Origin: Flavobacterium aquicola
Lineage (GTDB): Bacteria; Bacteroidota; Bacteroidia; Flavobacteriales; Flavobacteriaceae
NCBI RefSeq assembly: GCF_003385115.1
Contig: NZ_QUNI01000003.1
Location: forward strand, 310,001-374,000
Reading direction: 5' to 3'
DNA length: 64,000 bases
Positions within the stretch are counted from its first letter, which is position 1. Every line of letters starts with the position of its first letter. Under the pieces are notes generated by a model. It was not told the DNA's origin. It made no database searches and was given only the letters and a program-made list of their open reading frames with translations. A program made the position numbers and the translations under genes. Positions 24,201 through 32,223 of this stretch are shown piece after piece.

Positions 24201-24758
24201 ATGACCGAAAAAGAAAAAATGCTTTTGGGTGAAATTTATTTTGCCAATGATAAACAGCTGACAGAAGAACGCACCAGAGCAAAAAAATTATTGCACAAAT
24301 TGAACGTTACCGAATATCTGATGAATGGAAAATCACGTGCAATTCTTAGAGAACTGATGCCTAATTCTCATAAGCGATTGTACATAGAACCGCCGTTTCA
24401 CTGTGATTATGGCTATAATATCCATTCGGGCGAGAATGTGTATTTCAATGTCAATTGTGTCGTTTTGGACACGATGAAAGTAACTATTGGAAATAATGTT
24501 TTCTTTGCGCCTGGAGTACATATTTACACGGCAACACATCCGCTGAATGCCATTGAAAGAAGAACAGTTGAAAGTTCAAAACCTGTCTCAATAGGTGATG
24601 ATTGCTGGATAGGAGGGAATTCTGTAATTTGTCCGGGAGTTACTATCGGTAACGGTTGTGTAATCGGTGCTGGATCTGTAGTAACCAAAGATATTCCCGA
24701 GAATTCTTTAGCAGTTGGAAATCCTGCCAAAGTGATTCGGAAATTGAATGAGGAGTAA
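24201..24758 (+). CDS. Maltose O-acetyltransferase-like hexapeptide acetyltransferase
   Basis: A 185-residue left-handed beta-helix enzyme of the LacA/Maa/NodL group that acetylates a sugar hydroxyl with acetyl-CoA. The N-terminus MTEKEKMLLGEIYFANDKQLTEERTRAKKLLHKLN is the Maa-type cap. Then come FHCDYGYNIHSGENVYFNVNCVVLD, the catalytic His segment HIYTATHPLNAIERRT and the hexapeptide coils IGDDCWIGGNSVICPGVTIGNGCVIGAGSVVTKDIPENSLAVGNPAKVIR. All expected elements are present. It probably shares a transcript with the GH130 gene, which suggests a joint role in oligosaccharide handling. Confidence 0.92.
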   Translation: MTEKEKMLLGEIYFANDKQLTEERTRAKKLLHKLNVTEYLMNGKSRAILRELMPNSHKRLYIEPPFHCDYGYNIHSGENVYFNVNCVVLDTMKVTIGNNVFFAPGVHIYTATHPLNAIERRTVESSKPVSIGDDCWIGGNSVICPGVTIGNGCVIGAGSVVTKDIPENSLAVGNPAKVIRKLNEE

Positions 24759-24806
24759 AAGTTTAATCGTTTAATTGTTTAAGGACTAGGAACTAATTAC
24801 TTTGTA

Positions 24807-25037
24807 TTAATTCTTTTTGTTCATATAAAAACTCAAAGCTCCCGATGGACATTTGTTGACAGTTTCTATAATTTTTTCAGTAGTTGAGTTATCGGGTAAA
24901 ATCCATGGTTTTTCTTTTGGGTGAAAAACATCGGGATTATTTTTAACGCACATAGCAGAATGTATGCATTTTCCGGATTGCCAAACAATGGTTACTTCAC
25001 CATTGGAGTATTCTTTTTTGATGTCTTTTGGGTCCAT
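24807..25037 (-). CDS. Fer4_19 (YjdI-type) mono-cluster iron-sulfur protein
   Basis: A 76-residue protein of the divergent Fer4_19 family. Cysteines are arranged as CIHSAMC near residue 24 and CPSGALSFY near 64, with Val-Phe-His and PWI between, as in E. coli YjdI and related proteins; a single Fe-S cluster is predicted. It starts 2 nt after the OsmC gene and is the third gene of a tight GNAT-OsmC-Fer4_19 operon. The YjdI/YjdJ pairing seen in other bacteria supports a redox or detoxification role, but no partner is established. Confidence 0.85.
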   Translation of the reverse strand: MDPKDIKKEYSNGEVTIVWQSGKCIHSAMCVKNNPDVFHPKEKPWILPDNSTTEKIIETVNKCPSGALSFYMNKKN

Positions 25038-25039
25038 GG

Positions 25040-25450
25040 CTAAATAGTTGTGTTAATGATTGTTTTTCCTTTTAGTAATTTTGAGATCGGACATTTATCG
25101 GCAATGATTAACAATCGGTCTTTTTGCTCGGCACTAACTTCTCCCGAGAAAATGATGTTTCTTCTGATTGTTGTCGTCAATTGACCGTCTATAGTTTCCT
25201 GATATAAATTTAATGAAATATTTATTTCTGGAATAATCCATTCTTTTCGGTCAATGTACATTCTCAAAGTCGAGAGTGTACAGCCTGCCAAAGAAGCCAG
25301 TAATGTAGAAAACGGATCCATTCCTAAATCCCTTCCGCCAACATTTTCGGGTTCATCCATAAGAAACTGCCCGTTTCTCCAAGTGATGTTGCACAAATAC
25401 TTTTGCGTACCGATACGCCCAAGTATGTCATTTTCAAAAAGCTCTTCCAT
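25040..25450 (-). CDS. OsmC-family peroxidase-like protein
   Basis: A 136-residue OsmC/Ohr-fold protein. The two redox cysteines are in DPFSTLLASLAGCTLSTLRMYIDRK (near residue 56) and IIADKCPISKLLKG (near 120), the usual OsmC pair for thiol-dependent reduction of organic hydroperoxides. The start codon shares its A with the TAA stop of the upstream GNAT gene (TAATG), and the Fer4_19 gene follows after 2 nt, so the three are translated from one message. Confidence 0.9.
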   Translation of the reverse strand: MEELFENDILGRIGTQKYLCNITWRNGQFLMDEPENVGGRDLGMDPFSTLLASLAGCTLSTLRMYIDRKEWIIPEINISLNLYQETIDGQLTTTIRRNIIFSGEVSAEQKDRLLIIADKCPISKLLKGKTIINTTI

Positions 25451-25734
25451 TATAATACGTCTCTAAATTCGGGAGTTTTATCAAATACTTTTTTAGCAAA
25501 AGGACAAAGCGGAATAATTTTGATGTTTTTTTCTCTTGCAAATTCTACTGCTTTGGCTACCATTTTTTTGCCGTATCCTTTTCCGTTATTGCCTTCGTTT
25601 ACTTCGGTATGGTCAATGATGATTTTATCAGGACCAGCGAATACAAAAGTCATTTTGGCTTCGGTTTTGTCATTAATATCGATGTGGAAAAAACCGTTTT
25701 TGTCGTTTATCTCTAATTGTACTTCTTCGTTCAT
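25450..25734 (-). CDS. Small GNAT-like N-acetyltransferase (YjdJ type)
   Basis: A 94-residue member of the compact GNAT group. It has MTFVFAGPDKIIIDHTEVNEGNNGKGYGKKMVAKAVEFAREKNIKIIPLCPFAKKVFDKTPEF, where GNNGKGYGKKMV is the acetyl-CoA pyrophosphate loop and the PLCPFAKKVFDKTPEF end is characteristic of the YjdJ-like family. It is too short to contain a substrate domain, so the substrate is unknown. It is the first gene of the operon with OsmC and Fer4_19. Confidence 0.85.
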   Translation of the reverse strand: MNEEVQLEINDKNGFFHIDINDKTEAKMTFVFAGPDKIIIDHTEVNEGNNGKGYGKKMVAKAVEFAREKNIKIIPLCPFAKKVFDKTPEFRDVL

Positions 25735-25744
25735 TTTCTTTAAG

Positions 25745-25847
25745 TTTCTAAGTTACAAAGTTGCTGAGTTTCTAAGTTTTTTTAAGTTTAAAGATTCTAA
25801 GTTACTAAGATTCTAAGTTCTTTCTTAGAATCTTAGAGACTTAGCAG
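25745..25847. repeat. Octamer repeat array with mirrored ends
   Basis: Degenerate 8-bp units TTTCTAAG, TTACAAAG, TTGCTGAG, TTTCTAAG (25745-25776) are followed by ATTCTAAG, TTACTAAG, ATTCTAAG (25794-25817), then by reversed units CTTAGAAT, CTTAGAGA, CTTAGCAG (25824-25847). A perfect 13-bp stem with a 6-nt loop lies at 25805-25836. It sits between the GNAT operon start and the pirin stop. A short run of the same word (TTAGAAAG, TCACTAAG) is seen at 41038-41053. Confidence 0.65.
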
Positions 25848-25852
25848 CTTCA

Positions 25853-26569
25853 TTAATACCCCATCGGAATTTCCATTAACAGAAATTTCGCGTCAGTGGT
25901 TGCTTTGATGTCCAAAGTTTTGAAATCAGTTATACCTAAACCATCACGAGTTTCCAATTCCTGACCGTCAATAGTGATAGTTCCAGAAATTACAAAGGCA
26001 TAAAGACCGTTTCCTTCTTTTTTCAATTCGTATTGTTTTTCAAACCCAGCCTCAAAATCGGCTAAATGAAACCAAGCGTCTTGGTGAATCCAAACTCCGG
26101 CATCATCAGGATTTGGAGATAATATTTGAGCAAAATTGTTTTTTTGTTCTGTGGTGTCCAAAGTGATCTGCTGGTAACGAGGTTCTACATTTCTCACTTT
26201 TGGGAATAACCAAATTTGGAAAAGTTTTGTTCTTTGGTCGGTGTTTGGATTGAATTCACTGTGCTGGATTCCAGTTCCTGCGCTCATCACCTGAACATCA
26301 CCGGTTTTGATGGTTTCAGCATTTCCCATGCTGTCTTTGTGAGCCAAATCACCTTCAAGTGGAATAGTGATAATTTCCATATTGTCGTGAGGATGTGTTC
26401 CAAAACCCATTCCCGCTGCTACTGTGTCATCGTTTAAAACGCGTAATGCTCCAAATTGTACTCTATCCGGATTGTACCAGCTTGCAAAGCTAAAGCTGTG
26501 GTATGCGTTTAACCATCCGTGATCTGCGTGTCCTCTTGTATCTGCTTTGTGTAAAACTGTAGTTGCCAT
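25853..26569 (-). CDS. Pirin-related protein (YhaK-like bicupin)
   Basis: A 238-residue pirin of the compact class. The metal site is in GFGTHPHDNMEIITIPLEGDLAHKDSMG (near residue 55) and VQVMSAGTGIQHSEFNPN (near 92), giving the expected His, His, His and Glu ligands; the C-terminal cupin is shortened and degenerate. Proteins of this type (YhaK, YhhW) bind metal and may have quercetinase-like activity. The gene has the same promoter and palindromic operator arrangement as the yceI gene at 12134-12661, so the two are probably controlled by the same regulator. It is monocistronic. Confidence 0.92.
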   Translation of the reverse strand: MATTVLHKADTRGHADHGWLNAYHSFSFASWYNPDRVQFGALRVLNDDTVAAGMGFGTHPHDNMEIITIPLEGDLAHKDSMGNAETIKTGDVQVMSAGTGIQHSEFNPNTDQRTKLFQIWLFPKVRNVEPRYQQITLDTTEQKNNFAQILSPNPDDAGVWIHQDAWFHLADFEAGFEKQYELKKEGNGLYAFVISGTITIDGQELETRDGLGITDFKTLDIKATTDAKFLLMEIPMGY

Positions 26570-26598
26570 GATATAAATGTTTAGTGATTTTTGTTATA

Positions 26599-26644
26599 CA
26601 AATTTACGTCAGATGTAAGCAAAAGGCACTTAACCTAGATTAAG
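26599..26644 (-). promoter_or_regulatory. Promoter and palindromic operator of the pirin gene
   Basis: The minus-strand -7 box TAAATTTG (26599-26606) and the palindrome CTTAACCTAGATTAAG (26629-26644) have the same 22-nt spacing as in front of yceI; the identical stretch covers 24 nt (26625-26648). The site also lies just past the stop codon of the VWA gene. Confidence 0.7.
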
Positions 26645-26647
26645 AAA

Positions 26648-28198
26648 TTATTTAGCACTATCAGCAAGTCTTATGAATTCGGCTTTATATCCATCTTCAT
26701 CATTAGATAAGCCTGATTTAGCTAGGTTTTTTATTGCTTCAATAGAAGTGTTTGTAATTAGCTTTGATTCTTTTAACTTTAAGCCAAACCAAGCTACAGC
26801 AGTACTGAATTTAAAATCTGAAGAAGCATTTCTTAATCCAATTGATGAATTAGTAATGGTTTGAATCATTTCTATGCTTTTTTCTCCATCGGGTTTTTTA
26901 TATCTGAATTTTACGGTTGCCAGTTCATCATCATAGTTTGCTGTTGCCGTTTTATTTTTCGAATATTTTAATTCATCAGGAATAAAGTTACTTTGAACTC
27001 CTGTTGGAATTATTTCGTATAAGGCGGTAACCGTATGTCCGCTTCCTAATTCACCAGCATCAATTGCATCATTTTTAAAATCTTCGGCTTTCAGTTTTCG
27101 GTTTTCATAACCAATCAGTCGATACGCCTGCACATGCTTTGGATTGAATTCTATTTGAATTTTTACATCTTTTGCAATAGCAAACATAGAACCTTTGAAT
27201 TCTTTACCTAGAAAACGGCTGGCTTCTTGCATGTTATCAATATAGGCGTAATTTCCGTTTCCTTTATCCGCCAAAATTTCCATTTTACTGTCTTTATAAT
27301 TACCCATTCCAAATCCTAAAACGGTCAAAAAAACGCCTGATTTTCGTTTTTCTTCAATCAAATCTTCCATGTCTTTATCCGTAGAACTTCCCACATTGAA
27401 ATCCCCATCAGTTGCAATTATCACTCGATTATTTCCTTCTTTTATAAAGTTTTCTTCTGCTAATTTATATGCCAATTCTATTCCTTCGCCGCCTGCAGTG
27501 ATTCCGCCGGCATGTAATTCGTCAAATGCATCCATAATAACTTCTTTTTCATCACCCGATGTTGGAGATAAAACTACTCCGGCAGAACCAGCATAAACCA
27601 CAATAGAAACTTTGTCTTTTGCTCTTAATTCTTTGACTAAAATCCGCATTGATTCTTTTAGCAACGGTAGTTTGTTATCTTCATCCATCGATCCCGAAAC
27701 ATCAATAAGAAATACCAAATTAGATGTTGGTAAATTGGTCATTGGGATATTTTTTCCTTGTAAACCTATTTTTAATAATTTATGATTTTCATTCCAAGGA
27801 CAGGCGCTGTATTCTGTGTTGATAGAGAAAGGGTTATTGTCTTTAGGCTGAGGATAGCTGTATTTAAAAAAGTTTACCATTTCTTCTACGCGGACAGCAT
27901 CAGCGGGAACTTTTTGCCCATTATTTATAAATCGTCGAATGTTGGTGTAAGAAGCATTATCGACGTCTATCGAAAAAGTGGAAAGAGGAGCAGTTTTTGG
28001 AGATTCAAAAGGGTTTTCTTCTACTTCTGCATAGCTTTCATCATTTGTTTCAACAGTGTATATTTCTTGATATTCCTCGGATGGAAGAGGTGCAGACAAA
28101 GTTATATTTGAGACTTTTTCTTCTACACTTTCTGTTTTTTTACAATTGGTTAATAGTAGCAATACAAATGACACTAAAATAAAATGTTTTTTCTTCAT
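26648..28198 (-). CDS. VWA-domain lipoprotein (YfbK type)
   Basis: A 516-residue predicted lipoprotein: signal peptide MKKKHFILVSFVLLLLTNC with Cys19 as the lipid anchor. A spacer of about 50 acidic residues is followed by an N-terminal VWF-A helper segment (TFSIDVDNASYTNIRRFINNGQKVP) and a VWA domain whose MIDAS motif is LVFLIDVSGSMDED (near 165), with the second metal-site segment IIATDGDFNVGS near 260. The C-terminus matches the YfbK-type DUF3520 domain. The family mediates metal-dependent protein contacts at the envelope; the partner is unknown. It is monocistronic. Confidence 0.9.
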   Translation of the reverse strand: MKKKHFILVSFVLLLLTNCKKTESVEEKVSNITLSAPLPSEEYQEIYTVETNDESYAEVEENPFESPKTAPLSTFSIDVDNASYTNIRRFINNGQKVPADAVRVEEMVNFFKYSYPQPKDNNPFSINTEYSACPWNENHKLLKIGLQGKNIPMTNLPTSNLVFLIDVSGSMDEDNKLPLLKESMRILVKELRAKDKVSIVVYAGSAGVVLSPTSGDEKEVIMDAFDELHAGGITAGGEGIELAYKLAEENFIKEGNNRVIIATDGDFNVGSSTDKDMEDLIEEKRKSGVFLTVLGFGMGNYKDSKMEILADKGNGNYAYIDNMQEASRFLGKEFKGSMFAIAKDVKIQIEFNPKHVQAYRLIGYENRKLKAEDFKNDAIDAGELGSGHTVTALYEIIPTGVQSNFIPDELKYSKNKTATANYDDELATVKFRYKKPDGEKSIEMIQTITNSSIGLRNASSDFKFSTAVAWFGLKLKESKLITNTSIEAIKNLAKSGLSNDEDGYKAEFIRLADSAK

Positions 28199-28379
28199 TT
28201 AGGAATGTTTTAGGAGTTAAAAAAAGATGGTTTAAATAGGGATTAATCATCAAAATTTATAAACAGAATTGTTTTAATAATATTATATTTTAGTTGTTAA
28301 ATCTTGTTAAATTATGTTTGAAAAGAACAGGCATATATTTGCTCAATAGATGAGTATTAAGGATGTAATCGTTTTAGTG

Positions 28380-28955
28380 CTATTTTCGCAACATTTTACT
28401 TTTCATTTTACTGAAAAACTCTGGTGTAACTCCCAGATAAGAAGCAATTTGTTTTTGGGGGACGCTATAAATTAAATTGGTGTATTTTTTGCAGAATTTT
28501 TCAAAACGCTCTTCGGCGGTTAAACTTAAATTATCCATTAAACGCTGCTGATTTGCTACTAATGAATTTTCGGTTAAAATTCTGAAAAAACGCTCTAGCT
28601 GGGGTATTTCTTTATACAGAATTTCTTGATTCTCTTTGGATAATATGACAACTTCGGCATCTTCTATAACCTGAATAAAAAGGTTTCCAGGCTTTTGCGA
28701 AAGCAGACTATACATATCACTGATCCACCACCCGCTGCACGCAAAACTCAAAACATGTTCTACAATATTATCATTAATATTGAAGCTTCGCAATATACCC
28801 GAATTTACAAAATAGGATTGTGTACAGACTTCTCCTGCATTAAGTAAAACGGTTTTGGCTTTGTATTGCTGTGTTTCTGTTTTAGATAAAAAAAATTCTT
28901 GTTCTTCTGGCGTTAAAGTAACATGCTTATTGATGTTTTCGAGGATAGAGTTCAT
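28380..28955 (-). CDS. Crp/Fnr-family transcription factor
   Basis: A protein of about 191 residues. The open frame extends 69 codons upstream but those residues are not family-like, and MNSILENINKHVTLTPEEQEFF at 28955 is the typical start of Bacteroidetes cyclic-nucleotide-fold regulators. The cNMP-binding-like beta-roll carries TVLLNAGEVCTQSYFVNSGILRSF; the C-terminal helix-turn-helix is short (QIASYLGVTPEFFSKMKSKM). It has no Fe-S cysteines, so it is not Fnr-like in sensing; the ligand is unknown. It lies after the bestrophin gene but a strong terminator at 29002-29035 separates them. Confidence 0.88.
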   Translation of the reverse strand: MNSILENINKHVTLTPEEQEFFLSKTETQQYKAKTVLLNAGEVCTQSYFVNSGILRSFNINDNIVEHVLSFACSGWWISDMYSLLSQKPGNLFIQVIEDAEVVILSKENQEILYKEIPQLERFFRILTENSLVANQQRLMDNLSLTAEERFEKFCKKYTNLIYSVPQKQIASYLGVTPEFFSKMKSKMLRK

Positions 28956-29001
28956 TCTTTCAAATGTACAATTATTTAGCTGTCTGTAAAATAATAAGCA
29001 T

Positions 29002-29035
29002 AAAAAAACCTGCAGGAAACTCTGTTCCTGCAGGT
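29002..29035 (-). terminator. Terminator of the bestrophin operon
   Basis: A perfect 11-bp stem ACCTGCAGGAA / TTCCTGCAGGT with a 6-nt loop. On the minus strand it is followed by seven T. It lies 26 nt after the bestrophin stop codon. Confidence 0.85.
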
Positions 29036-29061
29036 CTTGGGTGAAGACACAATTATTTAAC

Positions 29062-30018
29062 CTATAAAATATAATAGTCTTCTTTTCTTTTTTTTGTTTG
29101 TATGCGATGTGTGTTCGACTCGAAATGTTCTGACGTATTGGAATATTCATCATTGTATTCATTGACCATCTGCATTAAATTTTTCTCAATATTCTTGGCA
29201 ATTGTAGAAACAGGAGTATCAGTCGGTTTATTTTCGAAAGGGTCCTGTAGATGAATTGCCATTTTTTCTACCAAGAAAAATGCAGCCGCTATGATAGTTA
29301 CAAGTGGTATTTCTAACCATCGCAGCATGGTAGGTAAACTAAACGGCAGCAGTATGATGAATAAATAGATGGTCATGTGAATGTACAATCCGTATGTTGT
29401 TGGGAAAATTGTTGTTTTTATACGTTCGCATTTTCCCATGTGGTCGCAAAAATTGGTTAACGTTCTATCTAATTCAATTTGCTGAAAAGCATTTATTTTT
29501 TCTTCACGAAGAGCATCTTTCAGGTCTTTTCCGTGCAGCATCAACAATGCATTGGGTACGTGTTTGTGTTTTTGAACATAATCAAATTCCTCTGGCGTTA
29601 ATAACCCTTTGATGGGTTTGTATGCATTTTCCCCTCTTAAGGCATTTCCTAAGGCATAACACCATGCAGCTTGTCTTTTTGCCATTTTTTCTATGAAATT
29701 AGTGGCTTCAATCGAAAAAACAGGATCTTTGTAATAGGTGGCAAGCTGTCTTATAAACGATCGAGAATCATTGGTTATGGCTCCCCATACTATTCGTGCT
29801 TCCCACCAACGGTCATAGGCCTGATTGGATTTGAATGCAAGCAATAATGAAATAACCGTTCCGATTACTGAAGGAATTGCTATTGGGATTTCGGTATTCA
29901 GCTCTGGATTTAACCGGTGAAAAAGATCAAAAAGACAAGTGTATACCAATACTATTACAAGTTCAAATTTAATTTTACCCAAAATATAGCTTAGCGGTAT
30001 TTTCTTTTTTAGCAGCAT
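29062..30018 (-). CDS. Bestrophin-family anion channel-like membrane protein
   Basis: A 318-residue bacterial bestrophin-like protein (YneE/Bestrophin family). It has four hydrophobic segments: two near residues 15-60 (FELVIVLVYTCLFDLF, IPSVIGTVISLLLAF), then the conserved SNQAYDRWWEARIVWGAITNDSRSF motif at about 65-90, and a pair near 210-250 (YIHMTIYLFIILLPFSLPTML, LVTIIAAAFFLVEKMAI) followed by LQDPFENKPTDTP. These features match pentameric chloride or other ion channels of the family. The start is 12 nt after the stop of the USP-like gene, so the two are co-transcribed. The conducted ion is not known. Confidence 0.88.
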   Translation of the reverse strand: MLLKKKIPLSYILGKIKFELVIVLVYTCLFDLFHRLNPELNTEIPIAIPSVIGTVISLLLAFKSNQAYDRWWEARIVWGAITNDSRSFIRQLATYYKDPVFSIEATNFIEKMAKRQAAWCYALGNALRGENAYKPIKGLLTPEEFDYVQKHKHVPNALLMLHGKDLKDALREEKINAFQQIELDRTLTNFCDHMGKCERIKTTIFPTTYGLYIHMTIYLFIILLPFSLPTMLRWLEIPLVTIIAAAFFLVEKMAIHLQDPFENKPTDTPVSTIAKNIEKNLMQMVNEYNDEYSNTSEHFESNTHRIQTKKRKEDYYIL

Positions 30019-30030
30019 AATGTAGTTGTA

Positions 30031-30753
30031 TTAAACGGTTTCTTCATGCAGTGACAAAACCGGTATGTCTAAATGCTGATTGATTTCGCTTTGTTTTTTG
30101 TTTTTAATCTTTGACCTTTCGGAGGTGCGGGTTTCAATAACAAAATCAATGTCATTTTCTTTTAAAACTTTGGATAATAGTAAGTTGATGTATTCGGCAG
30201 TTTCCTGTTCTTTTTTTAGAACCTGACTAATTTTTTGCAACGGAAATTGGTCTTGCATATATTGCTGGATATCATCAATGTTTAAACGCGAAAGGGCATT
30301 TTCCAGATAAATTGCTTTTTTCAGCTTCGTGGTGTTGTCGTTGATAAGGCGTAAAATAGGTGTTTTTTGATTTTCAATAATCTGAACCAGATTACTGTGA
30401 ACTGTTTTTTTACTGGTGATTATTGATTTTGTCAGCAGAATCAAATCAACGGAATGAAACTGCAGAAAGTTTTTTAGTAGTGGTGCTGTGATTCCAGACT
30501 GGCGTTTGAATTCTAATTTGCAATTAGGAAAGTGTTCAATTAAATCACGACAATTGTCTAAAACGTCCAGCTCTTTGTGGGTTATTTGACTGTCTTGCTC
30601 TCTCAGGTATTGAGCCGCCGAGAAGGAACTAATTTCATCAGTAACTAAAAAAAGAATAATTTTGGTATTTCCATTTTTAGAATGATTAATGGCTGTTTGA
30701 ACTGCTGATATTGTGTCAGGAGTTAGTCGTGTTGGTATTAAAAAGTTTTTCAT
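30031..30753 (-). CDS. Universal-stress-protein-like protein
   Basis: A 240-residue cytosolic protein. The first 30 residues (MKNFLIPTRLTPDTISAVQTAINHSKNGNTKIILFLV) and the segment LLKNFLQFHSVDLILLTKS resemble the Rossmann-like USP fold, with a second half-domain (KKAIYLENALSRLNIDDIQQYM) that is diverged. The usual ATP-binding glycine loop GxxGS is absent, so nucleotide binding is doubtful. The homology is distant and the call is moderate. It forms an operon with the bestrophin gene and lies 75 nt downstream of the histidine kinase gene. Confidence 0.55.
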   Translation of the reverse strand: MKNFLIPTRLTPDTISAVQTAINHSKNGNTKIILFLVTDEISSFSAAQYLREQDSQITHKELDVLDNCRDLIEHFPNCKLEFKRQSGITAPLLKNFLQFHSVDLILLTKSIITSKKTVHSNLVQIIENQKTPILRLINDNTTKLKKAIYLENALSRLNIDDIQQYMQDQFPLQKISQVLKKEQETAEYINLLLSKVLKENDIDFVIETRTSERSKIKNKKQSEINQHLDIPVLSLHEETV

Positions 30754-30828
30754 AAGTACATCTGTTTTTTGTACTTACAAAGTAAATCCTGCTACATTAG
30801 AGTCAGTTTAAAAGAAGATTAGAAAATT

Positions 30829-32223
30829 CTAAGAATTAACATTAGAATTTTTAATGTTGGTTTTTTTGAATAGAATAGTCACAATAGTTCCTTTGTCTTT
30901 CTCGGATTGAATCTGTAGTTCGCCGTTATGCATTCGGATGATTTTCATGGCCAATGGCAACCCAAGACCGTAACCGATATATTTACTGCTGGCTTCTTTT
31001 CCTCTGAAAAAAGGCTCGTAAAGATGCGGAATGTCTTCGGATGGAATCCCAATCCCGATATCGCTGATTACAATTTTGATAATATCCTTGGTTGCACTTA
31101 GATTAACAAAAACTTCCTTGTTGTCCGAGTATTTTACACCATTTGCGACAATGTTATTTATGGCTAATTCCAATAAATTTTTGTTGCATGGAATTGACAG
31201 ATAATTGCTGTCTCTTGCAGAAACATCCAGTTTGATACTTACTTTATTATCTGGGAAAAAATTGTCTAAATCGGTTTTTACTTCAAATAGTAAATCGTCC
31301 ATGCGAACCACATTCTGCACTTGTTTCGTGCCGTCGTAACCAGTTTGGGTAAGTTTTAGAAGACTCTCAGTCAGGCTTCCTAATTTGGACGACTGCCTGT
31401 AAATGTTTTCCAATGAAGTGATGTATTCTTCTTTTTCTCTTTCTTTCAGAAGCATAATTTCTGCTTCGGCAATGATGGTAGTGATTGGTGTTTTAAGTTC
31501 GTGTGAAGCGTTATTAATGAAATTGGTCTGAATTTCAAATGACGTTTCCAGCCTGTCGAGCATATCGTTGAAAGTCGAAGTTAGATCGGCTATTTCACCA
31601 GTGTTTCCCTCATTCTGCAGTCTTCGGGATAAATTGGAAGCACTGATTCTTTTTACCTCTTTTGCAATGTTTGAAACTGGAATAATTACTTTTTTGGCTA
31701 ATAATCTTCCTAGAAAGAAGGATATAATCAGGAAAACGACAATTCCAAGAATCATAATTCTTGTAATATAAACCGTTGTGAGATGGCCTTTTCGGTCAAC
31801 TGCTGCAATAATAACAATGTATTTTTGACCGTTTTCGGTAAAAATCTGGCCTAAGTAATATTTGTTGTCTATTTCAAAGGATTCTTTCCCGTTTTTTAAA
31901 ACATTGGTATAAAATTCGTTGGGCAGATTTAATTTGGTATTGTATTCAAAAGTATCCTGACTATTTACCTTAAGCACAAAATCTTCTTCTTGAATTAATT
32001 CTTCCAGCCCATTTTTTTTAAGTTGTTTGTAATACTTGATTTTTTCAGGATCCTTTTGAAAATGAATCGAAGCAACAATTTTTGCACGGTCTTCCAAACG
32101 CTTCAAAAAGTAATATTGATTATTGCTTCTAAATAAGAAAAACACCAAAATACACAACAAAACGGTGCTTATGGTCGAAAGAATAACGTACGAATAAGTA
32201 ATTTTCTTTTTTATATTATTCAT
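30829..32223 (-). CDS. Membrane sensor histidine kinase of the HAMP class
   Basis: A 464-residue kinase starting at 32223 (MNNIKKKITYSYVILS); an upstream start at 32247 lies inside the preceding gene. Two membrane segments (about 8-30 and 155-180) enclose a periplasmic sensor of about 120 residues. Then come a HAMP linker, the H-box NNASHELKTPITTI with the phosphorylated His, N-box NIVANGVKYSDN, and G-boxes DIGIGIPSEDIPHLYEPFFRG and GYGLGLPLAMKI. It overlaps the end of the response regulator gene by 8 nt, so the pair is a functional two-component system; the signal is unknown. Confidence 0.93.
   Translation of the reverse strand: MNNIKKKITYSYVILSTISTVLLCILVFFLFRSNNQYYFLKRLEDRAKIVASIHFQKDPEKIKYYKQLKKNGLEELIQEEDFVLKVNSQDTFEYNTKLNLPNEFYTNVLKNGKESFEIDNKYYLGQIFTENGQKYIVIIAAVDRKGHLTTVYITRIMILGIVVFLIISFFLGRLLAKKVIIPVSNIAKEVKRISASNLSRRLQNEGNTGEIADLTSTFNDMLDRLETSFEIQTNFINNASHELKTPITTIIAEAEIMLLKEREKEEYITSLENIYRQSSKLGSLTESLLKLTQTGYDGTKQVQNVVRMDDLLFEVKTDLDNFFPDNKVSIKLDVSARDSNYLSIPCNKNLLELAINNIVANGVKYSDNKEVFVNLSATKDIIKIVISDIGIGIPSEDIPHLYEPFFRGKEASSKYIGYGLGLPLAMKIIRMHNGELQIQSEKDKGTIVTILFKKTNIKNSNVNS

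Noticed and set aside
25745..25847. CRISPR or simple microsatellite
   Set aside because: Units are degenerate 8-mers without spacers and switch orientation, so neither term fits; listed as an octamer array.
28956..29162. N-terminal extension of the Crp-like regulator by 69 codons
   Set aside because: The extra residues do not resemble the family and cross the terminator hairpin of the bestrophin gene.
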